Shown: piece by piece, positions 20,117 to 28,926 of the stretch | Layout of the letters: each line of letters begins with the position of its first letter | Position numbering within the stretch: position 1 is the first letter of the stretch | Source of the DNA: a virus | Strand: one strand, 5' to 3' | DNA length: 40,818 bases | IMG/VR virus record: IMGVR_UViG_3300010403_000016 | Coordinates: 1 to 40,818 of that record | Program-made: the position numbers and the translations under genes | The notes under the pieces: model-generated | Told to the model about the DNA's origin: nothing | Seen by the model: the letters and a program-made list of their open reading frames with translations, nothing else | Database searches by the model: none

Positions 20117-20622
20117 AGAAAATATGTTGCGCTGTATAAATCTTCTCTGATTGACTTGGAACTCCTCGCTATTTAAGAATAGAAGGACAACAAGGGGCAA
20201 GCAATGAAAACATATGAAGTTAAACCAGAATTAGGAACAGAAATAATATTTCATTATGATGATAGTTTCCATATAGGTTATGTAGTTTCATTTAATGGCA
20301 GCGATAATCCAAGAAAATGGACATGGTTTTCAGAAATTAATAACTTTGAAATTATTGAAGAATTTATTGAAAATTGGTTTGAACTTCCTATATTGCAGCC
20401 TGAACGTAGCAAGCGAGAAGACTTAATGGAAATGACTGTATGTCCTGAAGCAAATGAATTAACAAAAATGCGTCTTGAACAAGACGTAGAATTTAATAAA
20501 CATTGTTCAGGAATTAATTCAGATCTATTAGGATGCGGTGCTCTGAACACTATGGAAACATAGTGAGGCCAGCTGAGAAGATTTGGCCCGCCTGAGAAAT
20601 CAGGTCAATAAGTAACAGATAG
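20117..20622 (+). ncRNA. Group I self-splicing intron in the capsid gene, 506 nt
   Basis: P1: exon bases ACAGCGT (20110-20116) pair with intron GCGCTGT (20129-20135), six Watson-Crick pairs and the diagnostic U-G at the splice site. P10: exon 2 GACATA (20623-20628) pairs with TATGTT (20123-20128), directly next to P1. The last intron base is G (20622). Candidate P7 is TGTTCAG (20504-20510) with CTGAACA (20543-20549). It is followed by CTATG-GAAA-CATAG (20550-20563), a P9-like GNRA hairpin, and by CCTGA-GAAA-TCAGG (20591-20604). A P3 helix can be drawn between the TCTGATT near 20144 and AATTCAGA near 20515. Splicing restores a continuous coat frame. P4-P6 and P8 were not fixed by hand. Confidence 0.85.
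20204..20563 (+). CDS. Intron-encoded 119-aa protein, not a known homing endonuclease
   Basis: The product starts MKTYEVKPELGTEIIFHYDD, includes GYVVSFNGSDNPRKWTWFSE and has a helical C-terminal half. I see no LAGLIDADG, GIY-YIG, HNH or His-Cys motif. AGGGG lies about 10 nt before the ATG. Its 3' end overlaps the candidate P7 and P9 elements, so its last residues (CGALNTMET) are constrained by RNA structure. It may be a maturase-like helper, a degenerate endonuclease or an unrelated gene that lodged in a peripheral loop. Translation is plausible, the function open. Confidence 0.6.
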   Translation: MKTYEVKPELGTEIIFHYDDSFHIGYVVSFNGSDNPRKWTWFSEINNFEIIEEFIENWFELPILQPERSKREDLMEMTVCPEANELTKMRLEQDVEFNKHCSGINSDLLGCGALNTMET

Positions 20623-21381
20623 GACATAATTGATGCACAAATGGCCTTTTTTGGGACAGGGTGTATCATAAATGAACAAGTTATTTTGCAAGACCAAGAG
20701 GGGGTCCTCGCTTGGGTGTCAGAGCGTTTAGCTGTGGCAATGCGTCAAGCAGAGGATTTGATCCTTCGCGATTACATCATTTCAGCCGCTTCCCAGATCA
20801 ATGCTGGCGGTGGATCTAATGGATTTAACCCAACTAATTTGGGATTGACTGACTTTAGTTTAGTTGCTACTACGCTCGATACTAACAATGCCTACAAGTT
20901 TATGTCAGGTATTGAGGGTATGGATCGTTTTGGAACAGGTCCTGTCCGCTCTGCATATTTTATGCTTAGCTCAACAGAACTCCAATCCGATTTTGATGCA
21001 TTAGGAAGCAATGGTTCAATTTCATTTTTGAGCCAATGGCAATATCCTACCAATGCGTCAGCGTTACCCTCTGAGTATGGTTCAGTCGCTAACATTCGTA
21101 TTTTGACAAGTTCTGAAGCACCAGTTGCTAGAAATGCTGCAATAAATAACGTTGGTACATTAAACGATGTTTATTACAACACCGTATTAGGTAAGCAAGC
21201 AATCACGCATATTAATCAGGATGGATATTCCATGAACCTGATTTATCGTGATCCTTATTATTCAGGGATGCTTGCTCAGAATGCTACCTTAGCAGTGAAG
21301 TTTGCTCAAGCTCAGGCGATCACTCAAGACACAGCTATTCGTAATTTAGTCTCTACACGCAACTCAAGTTTGGGGGTGTAA
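20623..21381 (+). CDS. Major capsid protein, exon 2 (252 residues)
   Basis: The spliced frame enters at GAC (20623) giving DIIDAQMAFFGTGCIINEQV, which restores the family motif 'I-D-A-Q-M-x-F-x-G-T'. It continues VLAWVSERLAVAMRQAEDLI, LRDYIISAASQINAGGGSNG, FMSGIEGMDRFGTGPVRSAY and a C-terminal HINQDGYSMNLIYRDPYYSG. Exon 2 has 252 sense codons, so the spliced protein has 329 residues, the size expected for this coat family. Without splicing, only a fragment starting at the internal ATG 20641 could be made. This is the shell-forming protein of the virion. Confidence 0.88.
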   Translation, partial: DIIDAQMAFFGTGCIINEQVILQDQEGVLAWVSERLAVAMRQAEDLILRDYIISAASQINAGGGSNGFNPTNLGLTDFSLVATTLDTNNAYKFMSGIEGMDRFGTGPVRSAYFMLSSTELQSDFDALGSNGSISFLSQWQYPTNASALPSEYGSVANIRILTSSEAPVARNAAINNVGTLNDVYYNTVLGKQAITHINQDGYSMNLIYRDPYYSGMLAQNATLAVKFAQAQAITQDTAIRNLVSTRNSSLGV

Positions 21382-21382
21382 T

Positions 21383-22513
21383 ATGGCTGAATATTCAAAA
21401 ATAGCTAGAGGTAGTTTTACATCTACAGGTGCTGCGCAAATTATCAATTTGCCATTTAAACCACAGTATGTACAGTTTACTAATTATACTAATGCTTTCA
21501 CAGCACCAGCAGCTAGTCAAGTTGTCAGTGCTGAATGGTATTCAAGCATGGGTCAAGGCTTTGCCGTACAAAATGTGTACGATGCAACACCAGACCTTGT
21601 TATGGATGCAGTTATTACAAATGGTATTAGTACTTTTGAAGCAGGTCAACTTCTTCAATTTGGTCCTACTTTAACAGTAAACGTAATTACAAAGGCAAGT
21701 CCTGCCGTTGTAACGACAAGCACTAACCATAATTTGAAATCTGGTGATGTTGTTATTTTCGAAGGTTTATTCGAGACAACAACAACTGGTATGCCGCAAA
21801 TCAATGGAATTCCTTTTACAGTAACTGTAACAGGTGCAACAACTTTTACAATTCCTTGGAATACCAACCAAAGTAATTATACCGCTATTAGTGCGGGATC
21901 TACTGGAACTCCAAGAGTTAAGAAAGTTTTGTATCCATATTTGTATTTCCCTGGTACTACATTTATTAGTGCGATCACATTAGGAACTACTACTACAATT
22001 GATACAACAGATGCTCACAACTTTGTTGTAGGTCAAGAAGTAGCATTCCGTATTCCTTCTCAGTGGGGAACAACACAGTTAAATTCTTTGCCTAATATTA
22101 CAACGCCTGGATCTCCGATCTATGCGTATGTAATTGCGGTAACGGATTACAATACTGTTGTTGTTAACTTTGACTCATCAGCTTACACAGCATTCAATAG
22201 CAATCAAACTGTGGCGAGTGTCCCAGGACTCTCATATCCTCAGATTGTGGCTGTTGGTGATGTGAATACTGGTGGTGTTCAAGTTTCAGCCGGATCAGCG
22301 TTGTATCCTCCTCCTTATTTTATACCTATTGGTACAACTAGAGTTAATACTATCAATGGTCCTGCAATCCAAGGTGCGTTTGTAAATAATACAAGCCAAG
22401 GATTCATTATTGGTGCCGGAGCCGGTGTCAATGTGACTGGATCAGTTTTAGTAGGTGATGCGGAAGATGTAATTCACTGGTTAGCGATATATCCTGATAT
22501 GTCAATACCTTAA
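21383..22513 (+). CDS. Virion protein with FCCH-like beta domain and a repeated beta domain, 376 aa
   Basis: It starts one base after the coat stop. Residues about 95-175 (ASPAVVTTSTNHNLKSGDVV ... INGIPFTVTVTGATTFTIPW) match the E1-FCCH-like module common in phage structural proteins ('H-x-L-x-x-G-D-x-V ... L-N-G-x-x-F-T-V ... T-F-T-I'). Residues about 185-290 (FISAITLGTTTTIDTTDAHN ... YPQIVAVGDVNTG) form a second beta domain that recurs in the next protein. It is probably a head decoration or head-tail protein. Ser/Thr/Gly-rich, as usual for virion beta proteins. Confidence 0.7.
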   Translation: MAEYSKIARGSFTSTGAAQIINLPFKPQYVQFTNYTNAFTAPAASQVVSAEWYSSMGQGFAVQNVYDATPDLVMDAVITNGISTFEAGQLLQFGPTLTVNVITKASPAVVTTSTNHNLKSGDVVIFEGLFETTTTGMPQINGIPFTVTVTGATTFTIPWNTNQSNYTAISAGSTGTPRVKKVLYPYLYFPGTTFISAITLGTTTTIDTTDAHNFVVGQEVAFRIPSQWGTTQLNSLPNITTPGSPIYAYVIAVTDYNTVVVNFDSSAYTAFNSNQTVASVPGLSYPQIVAVGDVNTGGVQVSAGSALYPPPYFIPIGTTRVNTINGPAIQGAFVNNTSQGFIIGAGAGVNVTGSVLVGDAEDVIHWLAIYPDMSIP

Positions 22514-22567
22514 TAATTAATAAATAGGGTGGTCACATTTTGTCGCCATCCTATTACTTAGGTAAAA

Positions 22568-22993
22568 ATGGTTTTTCCTTATCCCTATGTGGGACCAATA
22601 GCATTGTATAACAATTTGCCGATAGAACCTGAATTCTATCAGCCTAGCAGATTCGTTATCTCTGCGATTTCCTTGGGACAAACAACAACTATTACTACAA
22701 CAGTGGATCACAATTATGTTGTAGGGCAAGAAGTTAGATTAATCATTCCTCCAAGTTTTGGTTCATATCAACTGAACGAAACGAAAGGATTTGTTCTCTC
22801 AATTCCTTCCTCTACTCAATTCGTATTAAACATCAATTCATCAATGAATGTGGATGCCTTTATTTCTTCTTCAGCGACTACAAAATCTCAATGTCTAGCT
22901 ATAGGAGATATAAATTCAGGCCAAGTAAATACAGGACGTACAAACAACCTTACGTACATTCCTGGAAGCTTTATTAACATATCACCCCAGTAG
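22568..22993 (+). CDS. Paralogous beta-domain protein, 141 aa
   Basis: Nearly the whole protein (residues about 3-141) parallels the C-terminal half of the previous 376-aa protein: YPYVGPIALY, FVISAISLGQTTTITTTVDH, NYVVGQEVRLIIPPSFGSYQ, CLAIGDINSGQV and LTYIPGSFINIS. It therefore arose by duplication of that domain and is probably a virion component at the same site or a decoration. No FCCH-like part is present. It has a weak ribosome-binding site (TAGGTAAAA). Confidence 0.65.
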   Translation: MVFPYPYVGPIALYNNLPIEPEFYQPSRFVISAISLGQTTTITTTVDHNYVVGQEVRLIIPPSFGSYQLNETKGFVLSIPSSTQFVLNINSSMNVDAFISSSATTKSQCLAIGDINSGQVNTGRTNNLTYIPGSFINISPQ

Positions 22994-23000
22994 GTAAAAA

Positions 23001-23600
23001 ATGACAGAAGAAGACAAAAGAAGCCCTGGAAGACCAAAAATTAATAGCGCATCAGAAAAAGAACTAGATAAGTGTGAAAAGCAATTTGAAAAGTTTGATT
23101 CAGAAATCAAATCAATGACCTTAGATCGAATGAACACAGCTCCAAAAGAAGAAGTTGAGCCGCAAACTAAGCTGGCTTCAAGTGAAATCGCTAAATCAAA
23201 AGATATCTACATCAAACCTAAAAGAACCGTTTCCTCTAAAGAAAAGTTTAACGAAGATTATCGCAAAGACTACAACTTCTCTAAAGAATACGTCAATTTT
23301 ATCGCAGAAAACAAAGAAATTATCGGTGAAACCTTGGAATTTTGGACTAAGCCCTTTGCAGGAATGCCGGCTGAAGAATGGAATATCCCGGTGAATAAAC
23401 CAATATGGGCGCCTAGATATGTCGCTGAAAGAATCAAAGGGTGTAAACACCATCGTTTAATCATGCAAGATAGACCAACTAATGCGGATGGAATGGGTCA
23501 ATATTATGGTTCAATGGCCGTAGATACAACAATTCAGCGTTTAGATGCCTATCCCGTATCAACAAGAAAATCAATATTTATGGGAACGGAGTCATTCTAA
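23001..23600 (+). CDS. Head/tail-region protein, 199 aa
   Basis: The N-terminal half is charged and disordered-looking (SPGRPKINSASEKELDKCEK), followed by a conserved-looking C-terminal part: EFWTKPFAGMPAEEWNIPVN, KPIWAPRYVAERIKGCKHHR and MGQYYGSMAVDTTIQRLDAY. These last segments recur in other P22-like uncultured phages near the adaptor (from memory). The stop overlaps the next ATG. The role is probably in the head-tail connector, but no named family can be given. Confidence 0.6.
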   Translation: MTEEDKRSPGRPKINSASEKELDKCEKQFEKFDSEIKSMTLDRMNTAPKEEVEPQTKLASSEIAKSKDIYIKPKRTVSSKEKFNEDYRKDYNFSKEYVNFIAENKEIIGETLEFWTKPFAGMPAEEWNIPVNKPIWAPRYVAERIKGCKHHRLIMQDRPTNADGMGQYYGSMAVDTTIQRLDAYPVSTRKSIFMGTESF

Positions 23601-23788
23601 TGCCAGAAAAAAAGAATTTTATCAAAGATGCCATCAAGAAACCAGGTGCATTACATAAAGCTCTTCATGTGAAGGAGGGCAAAAAGATACCTGAATCGAA
23701 GTTAAAAAAAGCTGAGCATTCTAAGAATCCACTCATGAAAAAACGTGCAGTTTTAGCAGAAACACTTAAGAAGATACATAAAAAATGA
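23600..23788 (+). CDS. Small basic virion-region protein, 62 aa
   Basis: MPEKKNFIKDAIKKPGALHK is followed by KEGKKIPESKLKKAEHSKNP and ends LKKIHKK. This 'FIKDAIKKPGALHK-L' pattern is a recurring small Lys-rich protein of phage head-tail regions (from memory). It is very basic and probably contacts DNA or acidic virion proteins. It starts at the stop of the previous gene and overlaps the adaptor start (ATGA). Confidence 0.65.
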   Translation: MPEKKNFIKDAIKKPGALHKALHVKEGKKIPESKLKKAEHSKNPLMKKRAVLAETLKKIHKK

Positions 23789-25008
23789 ACATGCTTCAAG
23801 ATATTTTAATTTATATTCGAAGGATCATAAAAAGTCCTTCGAATGCTGTCATTTCAGATAATCTCTTGATTGATTATGTAAATAGATTCTGGTTGATGGA
23901 TGTTGATGCTCGAATACAAGTGTTTGATTTGAAAACTAAGTATCAATTTCAAACAACTCCAGGTGTCGATCAATACAATATGCCTTTATACAGTATCCAG
24001 GTTGAACCGGGTAATCAAGTTATAGGCATGTTTCCTGTTTATCAAGGATTTCTTGGTCCAGCTTATATTAATGGCGTACAAGTTCCTCTTCATACTCAAA
24101 AGAACTTGTTTTTTGATGGATATCCAAATGTAGTCCAAAATCTTCAAAATGTTGAAACAGGAAATGGAGGGAGTACTTATAATTTTAATGTTCCTCTACT
24201 AAACAATGTAACAACTCCCGTTAATCCACCTGTAACAGCACTTTTAAGAGGACATGTTGACTTAACTGGGATTATTTCCACAGGGAACAACGTAGATCCT
24301 CCTTTAATAAGCAATGCCAGAATTTTGAATATTGCAAATGATCCATTCATTCAAAACATACCAGTTACAAGTGTTTTTCCTGCTATTTACATCACATCAA
24401 TAGCAGCGGATGGAACAAATGTTATCGTATCAGATAGTGGCCAGTTTCTTGAAACAAATGTGAATTATGGACTTCTAATGGAACCTGGACCAGCTCCTTA
24501 TGGAAATTCTCCATTAGGTGGTGCTGCTCCTGTTTATAGCATCACTTCCAATACAGTGAATTACTTAACAGGTGAGATCAATGTTACATTCCCTGTAGCA
24601 ATTCCTTCCGGAGCAAATATCAGTGTCCAATGCTACTACTTTCAAAGTGGATTACCAAGATCGATTCTCTATTATAACAATACTTTAACACTAAGAAGCC
24701 CACCTGATAAGCAATATTTAGTCGAATTAGATGCTTACCTAACTCCTGCTGCATTTTTGCAAACAAGTGCCACGATACCTTTCGGTTATATGGCTGAATA
24801 TATCGCAAGGGGAGCGGCGAGAAAGATTCTTTCAGATACTGGAGATATCGAACAATTTAACTTCTATGAACCTTTATTCAAAGAACAAGAAACATTGGTT
24901 TGGAAAAGAAGTCAAAGACAATGGACTAATAATAGAACAGAGACAATTTATAGCAATGGCTATGCACAAGGATTAGGAAATAATAATTTTGGAGGAGGAA
25001 CATTATGA
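23785..25008 (+). CDS. Head-to-tail adaptor-like protein (P22 gp4-like position), 407 aa
   Basis: The helical N-terminus (MNMLQDILIYIRRIIKSPSN ... NLLIDYVNRFWLMDVDARIQ) and the C-terminal helical segment (MAEYIARGAARKILSDTGDI, FKEQETLVWKRSQRQWTN) resemble tail-accessory adaptors that dock under the portal. Between them, residues about 60-320 are a large beta-rich insertion (Asn/Pro/Thr-rich). The longer length than P22 gp4 (166 aa) is due to this insertion. Position between head and hub genes agrees. A perfect hairpin lies in its first codons. Confidence 0.65.
   Translation: MNMLQDILIYIRRIIKSPSNAVISDNLLIDYVNRFWLMDVDARIQVFDLKTKYQFQTTPGVDQYNMPLYSIQVEPGNQVIGMFPVYQGFLGPAYINGVQVPLHTQKNLFFDGYPNVVQNLQNVETGNGGSTYNFNVPLLNNVTTPVNPPVTALLRGHVDLTGIISTGNNVDPPLISNARILNIANDPFIQNIPVTSVFPAIYITSIAADGTNVIVSDSGQFLETNVNYGLLMEPGPAPYGNSPLGGAAPVYSITSNTVNYLTGEINVTFPVAIPSGANISVQCYYFQSGLPRSILYYNNTLTLRSPPDKQYLVELDAYLTPAAFLQTSATIPFGYMAEYIARGAARKILSDTGDIEQFNFYEPLFKEQETLVWKRSQRQWTNNRTETIYSNGYAQGLGNNNFGGGTL
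23815..23844. repeat. 10-bp perfect inverted repeat at the start of the adaptor gene
   Basis: ATTCGAAGGA (23815-23824) and TCCTTCGAAT (23835-23844) are perfect complements around a 10-nt loop. It lies inside codons about 11-20 of the 407-aa gene. In RNA it would be a stable hairpin just after the start codon, which could slow translation or mark a processing site. Confidence 0.45.
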
Positions 25009-25637
25009 ATTTAAATTATACCACAGGGATTCCCGATACTCCAAATAATCCATCGAATGATCAGCCTCCAATGAAGATAAACACTAATTCGATTAGTTCC
25101 ATAATTCAGATCGACCATCATGGTTTTAAAGATAACTTAGGTGGTTATCACACGATTATTCATCAAGATGCACAAGTAACTGATCCTGCAAATATACCAG
25201 GCCCTCCTCAGATTAATCAAGTTTACGTAAAATCTTATACTCCTGATACAACAGGAGGGGTTGCAGATACACAGTTGTATACTCGTACAGCATTAGGAGC
25301 TATTTCTCAAATGACTGGATTCAGTCTTGGGGATTTAGAGGATGGTTGGCAATGGATTGGAGGGGTTTTATTACAATGGGGACGTTTAGGATTAAATGCT
25401 TCACCTGATTCGGGAACTGTTACTTTTAAAAATAGAGTTGCTGGAGCTATACCTTTTCCTAACAATTGTTTCATTGTATTAACTGTTCCCCAGTCAGGAG
25501 TAACTGTTCCATTAGCTGCGGGCACAGTATCAGTGAATAGACAAACTTTGAGTAAAACTTCTTTCGAATACAGATTTGTATCAACATTAGCTTCAACCTT
25601 TTATCCAGGTTTTTATTGGATAGCGATAGGTAACTAA
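25005..25637 (+). CDS. Tail fibre-type protein with a gp53-like C-terminal domain, 210 aa
   Basis: Residues about 110-210 (DGWQWIGGVLLQWGRLGLNA, DSGTVTFKNRVAGAIPFPNN, FEYRFVSTLASTFYPGFYWI) match the tail-fibre C-terminal domain of the gp53 type ('W-x-x-x-G-G-L-L-x-Q-W-G ... T-V-T-F-P-x-x-F ... F-x-W-I-A-I-G'), a small beta-sandwich for receptor contact or trimer capping. The N-terminal half is Pro/Asn/Thr-rich. It overlaps the adaptor stop (ATGA) and leads into the hub gene, so it is likely a short fibre or a tail-tip part. Confidence 0.7.
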   Translation: MNLNYTTGIPDTPNNPSNDQPPMKINTNSISSIIQIDHHGFKDNLGGYHTIIHQDAQVTDPANIPGPPQINQVYVKSYTPDTTGGVADTQLYTRTALGAISQMTGFSLGDLEDGWQWIGGVLLQWGRLGLNASPDSGTVTFKNRVAGAIPFPNNCFIVLTVPQSGVTVPLAAGTVSVNRQTLSKTSFEYRFVSTLASTFYPGFYWIAIGN

Positions 25638-25638
25638 C

Positions 25639-28600
25639 ATGGGAGAAAAAATCGTTGTCGGTCCGCTTAATAAAGGTCTAAGAAATGATGTCACACCATT
25701 CGTAATTGATAACGAATCTTTTCCTACGCTTATTAATGCTTATCAATGGAGAGGAAGGGTTAAGAGGAAACGTGGAACTTCGCTTCTTGGAAGATTGAGA
25801 AGGACAATTACAGCAACTGCTTTAAATCCCATTCTAAATTTTGGTTTTGGATGGACAAATCTATTAGCTTATATCGGATTATCTCCTGCATCAATTTTTA
25901 TCACAAACATTACTACAGCTGCGCAAGCAGTTGTAACTTATACATTTGTAGGTGGTTTAGATTATTCTATAGGAGAAAAAGTATTTATTACTGCTGTAAT
26001 AGGAATGAGTGAAATAAACGATAATGTATATACAATAACAAATAAGGTTGGAAATCAATTAACTTTAAATGTTGATTCAACATTATTTACACCTTATGGC
26101 GGAGGTGGAATAATAGTTTTATCTGGATTACCTTCAATTGTATTGGGATCGATAAATTTTACAGATGGAGTTAATACATATACTGATCCATCGCCTCAAA
26201 CCGGAAAATTATCTATAAATGGGGTTCCAAATGTAAATACATACATTAATTATAATAATGGACTTGTGAATCTAAACTTTATTGGAGCACCTGCTTCTGT
26301 AACAGGAACTTTTTCTTATTATCCTGATTTACCTGTTATGGGTCTTGAAGAATTAGCTCTTACATCTACTCAATTTCCTGGAACTTTAGCTTTTGATACC
26401 ACTTATTCTTACAATATTAAGACAACCTTTCCATATGACATTTATGATGTCAGTTACTACAAAAATCCTCCTGTTGATGCAACAAATTTACCTGGTTATG
26501 TTCCAAAAACAACTGTAACTGCTACTACATGGAATGGAGAAGACTATCAACAATTTTGGACTGTAAATTATGAAGGTGCATTATGGGCTACGAATGGAAT
26601 AAATGTTCCTTTCTCTATTTCAGATATAGGAATGCAATATAAATTCATTACTGGTGTTACAATTGTTGATGCTGGTAATGGAATTTATGGTGTAGGAAAT
26701 ATACCCGCTGTTGCTACTTTAACAATTGTAGATCATGGTTTAGTACAAGGAGATTTTCTTTTCATTAATGAAGTTAAAGGAATTACTGGAATAAATTATG
26801 AAACTGGTTATGTCACAAGTGCAGATCCTCAAGCAGCAAATACAGTAACAGTAACTTTTCCTTTTGCTATATTAGGAGGAGTTTATACAGTAAACACTGG
26901 TATTGCTCAATATCTAACAAATCGATCCGATCCAACGATTGATAGTTTGCGTTGGTATGATGGTGATCCTACTAATGGAGTTTCACCTTATACAACTCTT
27001 GATTCAGGTAAAGGATGGGTAAACTTTGCACCCCCTTTGAATAATATAGTTTTATTTCCAAATTTCTCTATAGCCGATCTTCCACCTGCACAATATTACC
27101 TTGTAGGGGCAAGAATGATCGTTCCATTCAAGGATAGACTTCTTTTCTTAGGTCCAGTCATTCAAACATCAACAGCAGGGAGTCAAGTTTATCTTCAAGA
27201 TACAATCATTTATAGCCAAAATGGAACACCTTATTATACAGCTTCATTTACAGGGGATCCAAGCCTTGCAACTACTGTTTTCCATCCTATATTAGTACCT
27301 GACAATAAAACGGCATCACCAGTTGCCTATTGGGAAGATCTTACAGGATTTGGTGGATTCATTTCAGCGGGCATTTCTGAACCTATTATTACTTCTTCTT
27401 CCAATGAAGATGTTTTGATTGTAGGTTTCAGTGCTACTCAAACAAGAGTCGTCTATAGTGGAAATGATATTGTTCCATTCCAATTCTACTTGATCAATTC
27501 CGAGTTAGGATCTGGAAGTACATTCTCAGTCATTAATATGGATCAAGGTGTCTTAACCAGGGGTCAAAGAGGATACATCAGCACAAGTCAAACTTCTTGT
27601 CAAAGAATCGACTTAGAAATTCCCGATGAAGTCTTTCAAATCTCCTTAACTCAAAATGGAAATGAAAGATTTACAGCTCAAAGAGATTTTATAAATGAAT
27701 GGGTTTACTTCACTTTTCCTGAAAATATTAATCAAGATAAGTACAAATTCCCAAATCAAACTCTTCAATTCAATTACCGAGATAATAGCTGGGCTATTTT
27801 TAATGAAGCTTATACCACTTATGGATCTTTTAGAAAATCTACAGGATTTACATGGGGAACCATAGGAACAGTTTATCCCACTTGGGGAGCATGGAATGCA
27901 CCTTGGAATGCCGGTTCATCAAATCTTGAACAACCTGAAGTGATTGGAGGTAATCAGCAAGGATTTATTTTATTTCGAGATGATGGTACGGATGAAGGAA
28001 ATTCACTTTATATTCAAAATATTTCAGGAAGTGTAGTCACATCTCTCGATCATACTTTGAATGAAGGAGATTATATAATTATTAGTGGAGCCATTGGAAC
28101 AGTTGGAACTCAAGTTAATGGTAAGATCTTTTCGGTTGCTCCTGCAATTACTTCTAATACATTTGAATTAAATCCAACCATATCAGCAGGAACTTATTTA
28201 GGTGGTGGTGTAATTAAAAGAATGTATGTTCCGTTAATCCAAACAAGACAATTTCCTGTTTCTTGGGGTATGGCTAGAAAAACAAGAATTGGCGTCCAAC
28301 AATATCTATTAACAACAACTGCTAACTCTCAGATTCAACTACTCATATTCTTAAGTCAGAATGATGAATTCTCTTACAGCGATGGTCCGATTGTTCCATC
28401 TATTAATGTTTTAAACGATTCACTAATATATAGCTCAGTCCTTTACACATGTCCAGAAAGTACAAATCTTGGATTACTTCCTGCTAATATTAATCTACAG
28501 ATGGTAACAGCAAAATCTCAGATTCAGACATGGCATAGAATAAATACATCGCTTATAGGAGATACGGTTCAAATTGGATTTACGATGTCAGATGAACAGA

Positions 28601-28926
28601 TGAGATCATTGACAGTTAATGGAAGTCCTATTGCAATAACAGGTATTACTAAATCTAATCCCGCTGTCTTAACATCGACTGCAAATTATCCTGTAGGAAC
28701 GTTAATTCAAATTGATGATGTAGTAGGAATGACTCAATTGAATCAAAACCGTTATGTTGTTTTATCATCAACAGCAACGACAACAACAATTGATGTGGAT
28801 TCAACAAGTTTTACTACTTACATTTCAGGTGGAACTTCAACTGCAGTTGCACCAAAAAATCAATTTGCAGAAATCGAATTGCATGGATTTATTATTGATT
28901 GTTCACCGTCAATGCTATTGGCTTAA
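25639..28926 (+). CDS. Large tail hub / stabilisation protein (P22 gp10-like) with FCCH-like insertions, 1095 aa
   Basis: The start (MGEKIVVGPLNKGLRNDVTP, INAYQWRGRVKRKRGTSLLG) is typical of P22 gp10-like and podoviral tail-tubular B proteins, which form the hub below the adaptor. At least four FCCH-like modules occur at about residues 86-155, 355-410, 794-850 and 1000-1064, each with a hydrophobic start, an 'H-x-L-x-x-G-D/T' or 'Y-x-x-G' turn and a 'T-F-x-L/T-I-D-V' strand. The modules lengthen the protein far beyond P22 gp10 (472 aa). They probably decorate the tail surface. It lies between the adaptor and ejection-protein genes. Confidence 0.72.
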   Translation: MGEKIVVGPLNKGLRNDVTPFVIDNESFPTLINAYQWRGRVKRKRGTSLLGRLRRTITATALNPILNFGFGWTNLLAYIGLSPASIFITNITTAAQAVVTYTFVGGLDYSIGEKVFITAVIGMSEINDNVYTITNKVGNQLTLNVDSTLFTPYGGGGIIVLSGLPSIVLGSINFTDGVNTYTDPSPQTGKLSINGVPNVNTYINYNNGLVNLNFIGAPASVTGTFSYYPDLPVMGLEELALTSTQFPGTLAFDTTYSYNIKTTFPYDIYDVSYYKNPPVDATNLPGYVPKTTVTATTWNGEDYQQFWTVNYEGALWATNGINVPFSISDIGMQYKFITGVTIVDAGNGIYGVGNIPAVATLTIVDHGLVQGDFLFINEVKGITGINYETGYVTSADPQAANTVTVTFPFAILGGVYTVNTGIAQYLTNRSDPTIDSLRWYDGDPTNGVSPYTTLDSGKGWVNFAPPLNNIVLFPNFSIADLPPAQYYLVGARMIVPFKDRLLFLGPVIQTSTAGSQVYLQDTIIYSQNGTPYYTASFTGDPSLATTVFHPILVPDNKTASPVAYWEDLTGFGGFISAGISEPIITSSSNEDVLIVGFSATQTRVVYSGNDIVPFQFYLINSELGSGSTFSVINMDQGVLTRGQRGYISTSQTSCQRIDLEIPDEVFQISLTQNGNERFTAQRDFINEWVYFTFPENINQDKYKFPNQTLQFNYRDNSWAIFNEAYTTYGSFRKSTGFTWGTIGTVYPTWGAWNAPWNAGSSNLEQPEVIGGNQQGFILFRDDGTDEGNSLYIQNISGSVVTSLDHTLNEGDYIIISGAIGTVGTQVNGKIFSVAPAITSNTFELNPTISAGTYLGGGVIKRMYVPLIQTRQFPVSWGMARKTRIGVQQYLLTTTANSQIQLLIFLSQNDEFSYSDGPIVPSINVLNDSLIYSSVLYTCPESTNLGLLPANINLQMVTAKSQIQTWHRINTSLIGDTVQIGFTMSDEQMRSLTVNGSPIAITGITKSNPAVLTSTANYPVGTLIQIDDVVGMTQLNQNRYVVLSSTATTTTIDVDSTSFTTYISGGTSTAVAPKNQFAEIELHGFIIDCSPSMLLA

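Noticed and set aside
20117-20622. Group II intron or intein in the coat gene
   Set aside because: No domain V hairpin or reverse transcriptase is present. The insertion contains stops in the coat frame, which excludes an intein. The U-G P1 and the terminal G fit group I.
20623-21381. Coat exon 2 as an independent gene starting at the ATG at 20641
   Set aside because: The residues just upstream (D-I-I-D-A-Q) continue the family motif in frame back to the predicted splice site, and exon pairing fits a group I intron; an independent start would lack the conserved N-terminus.
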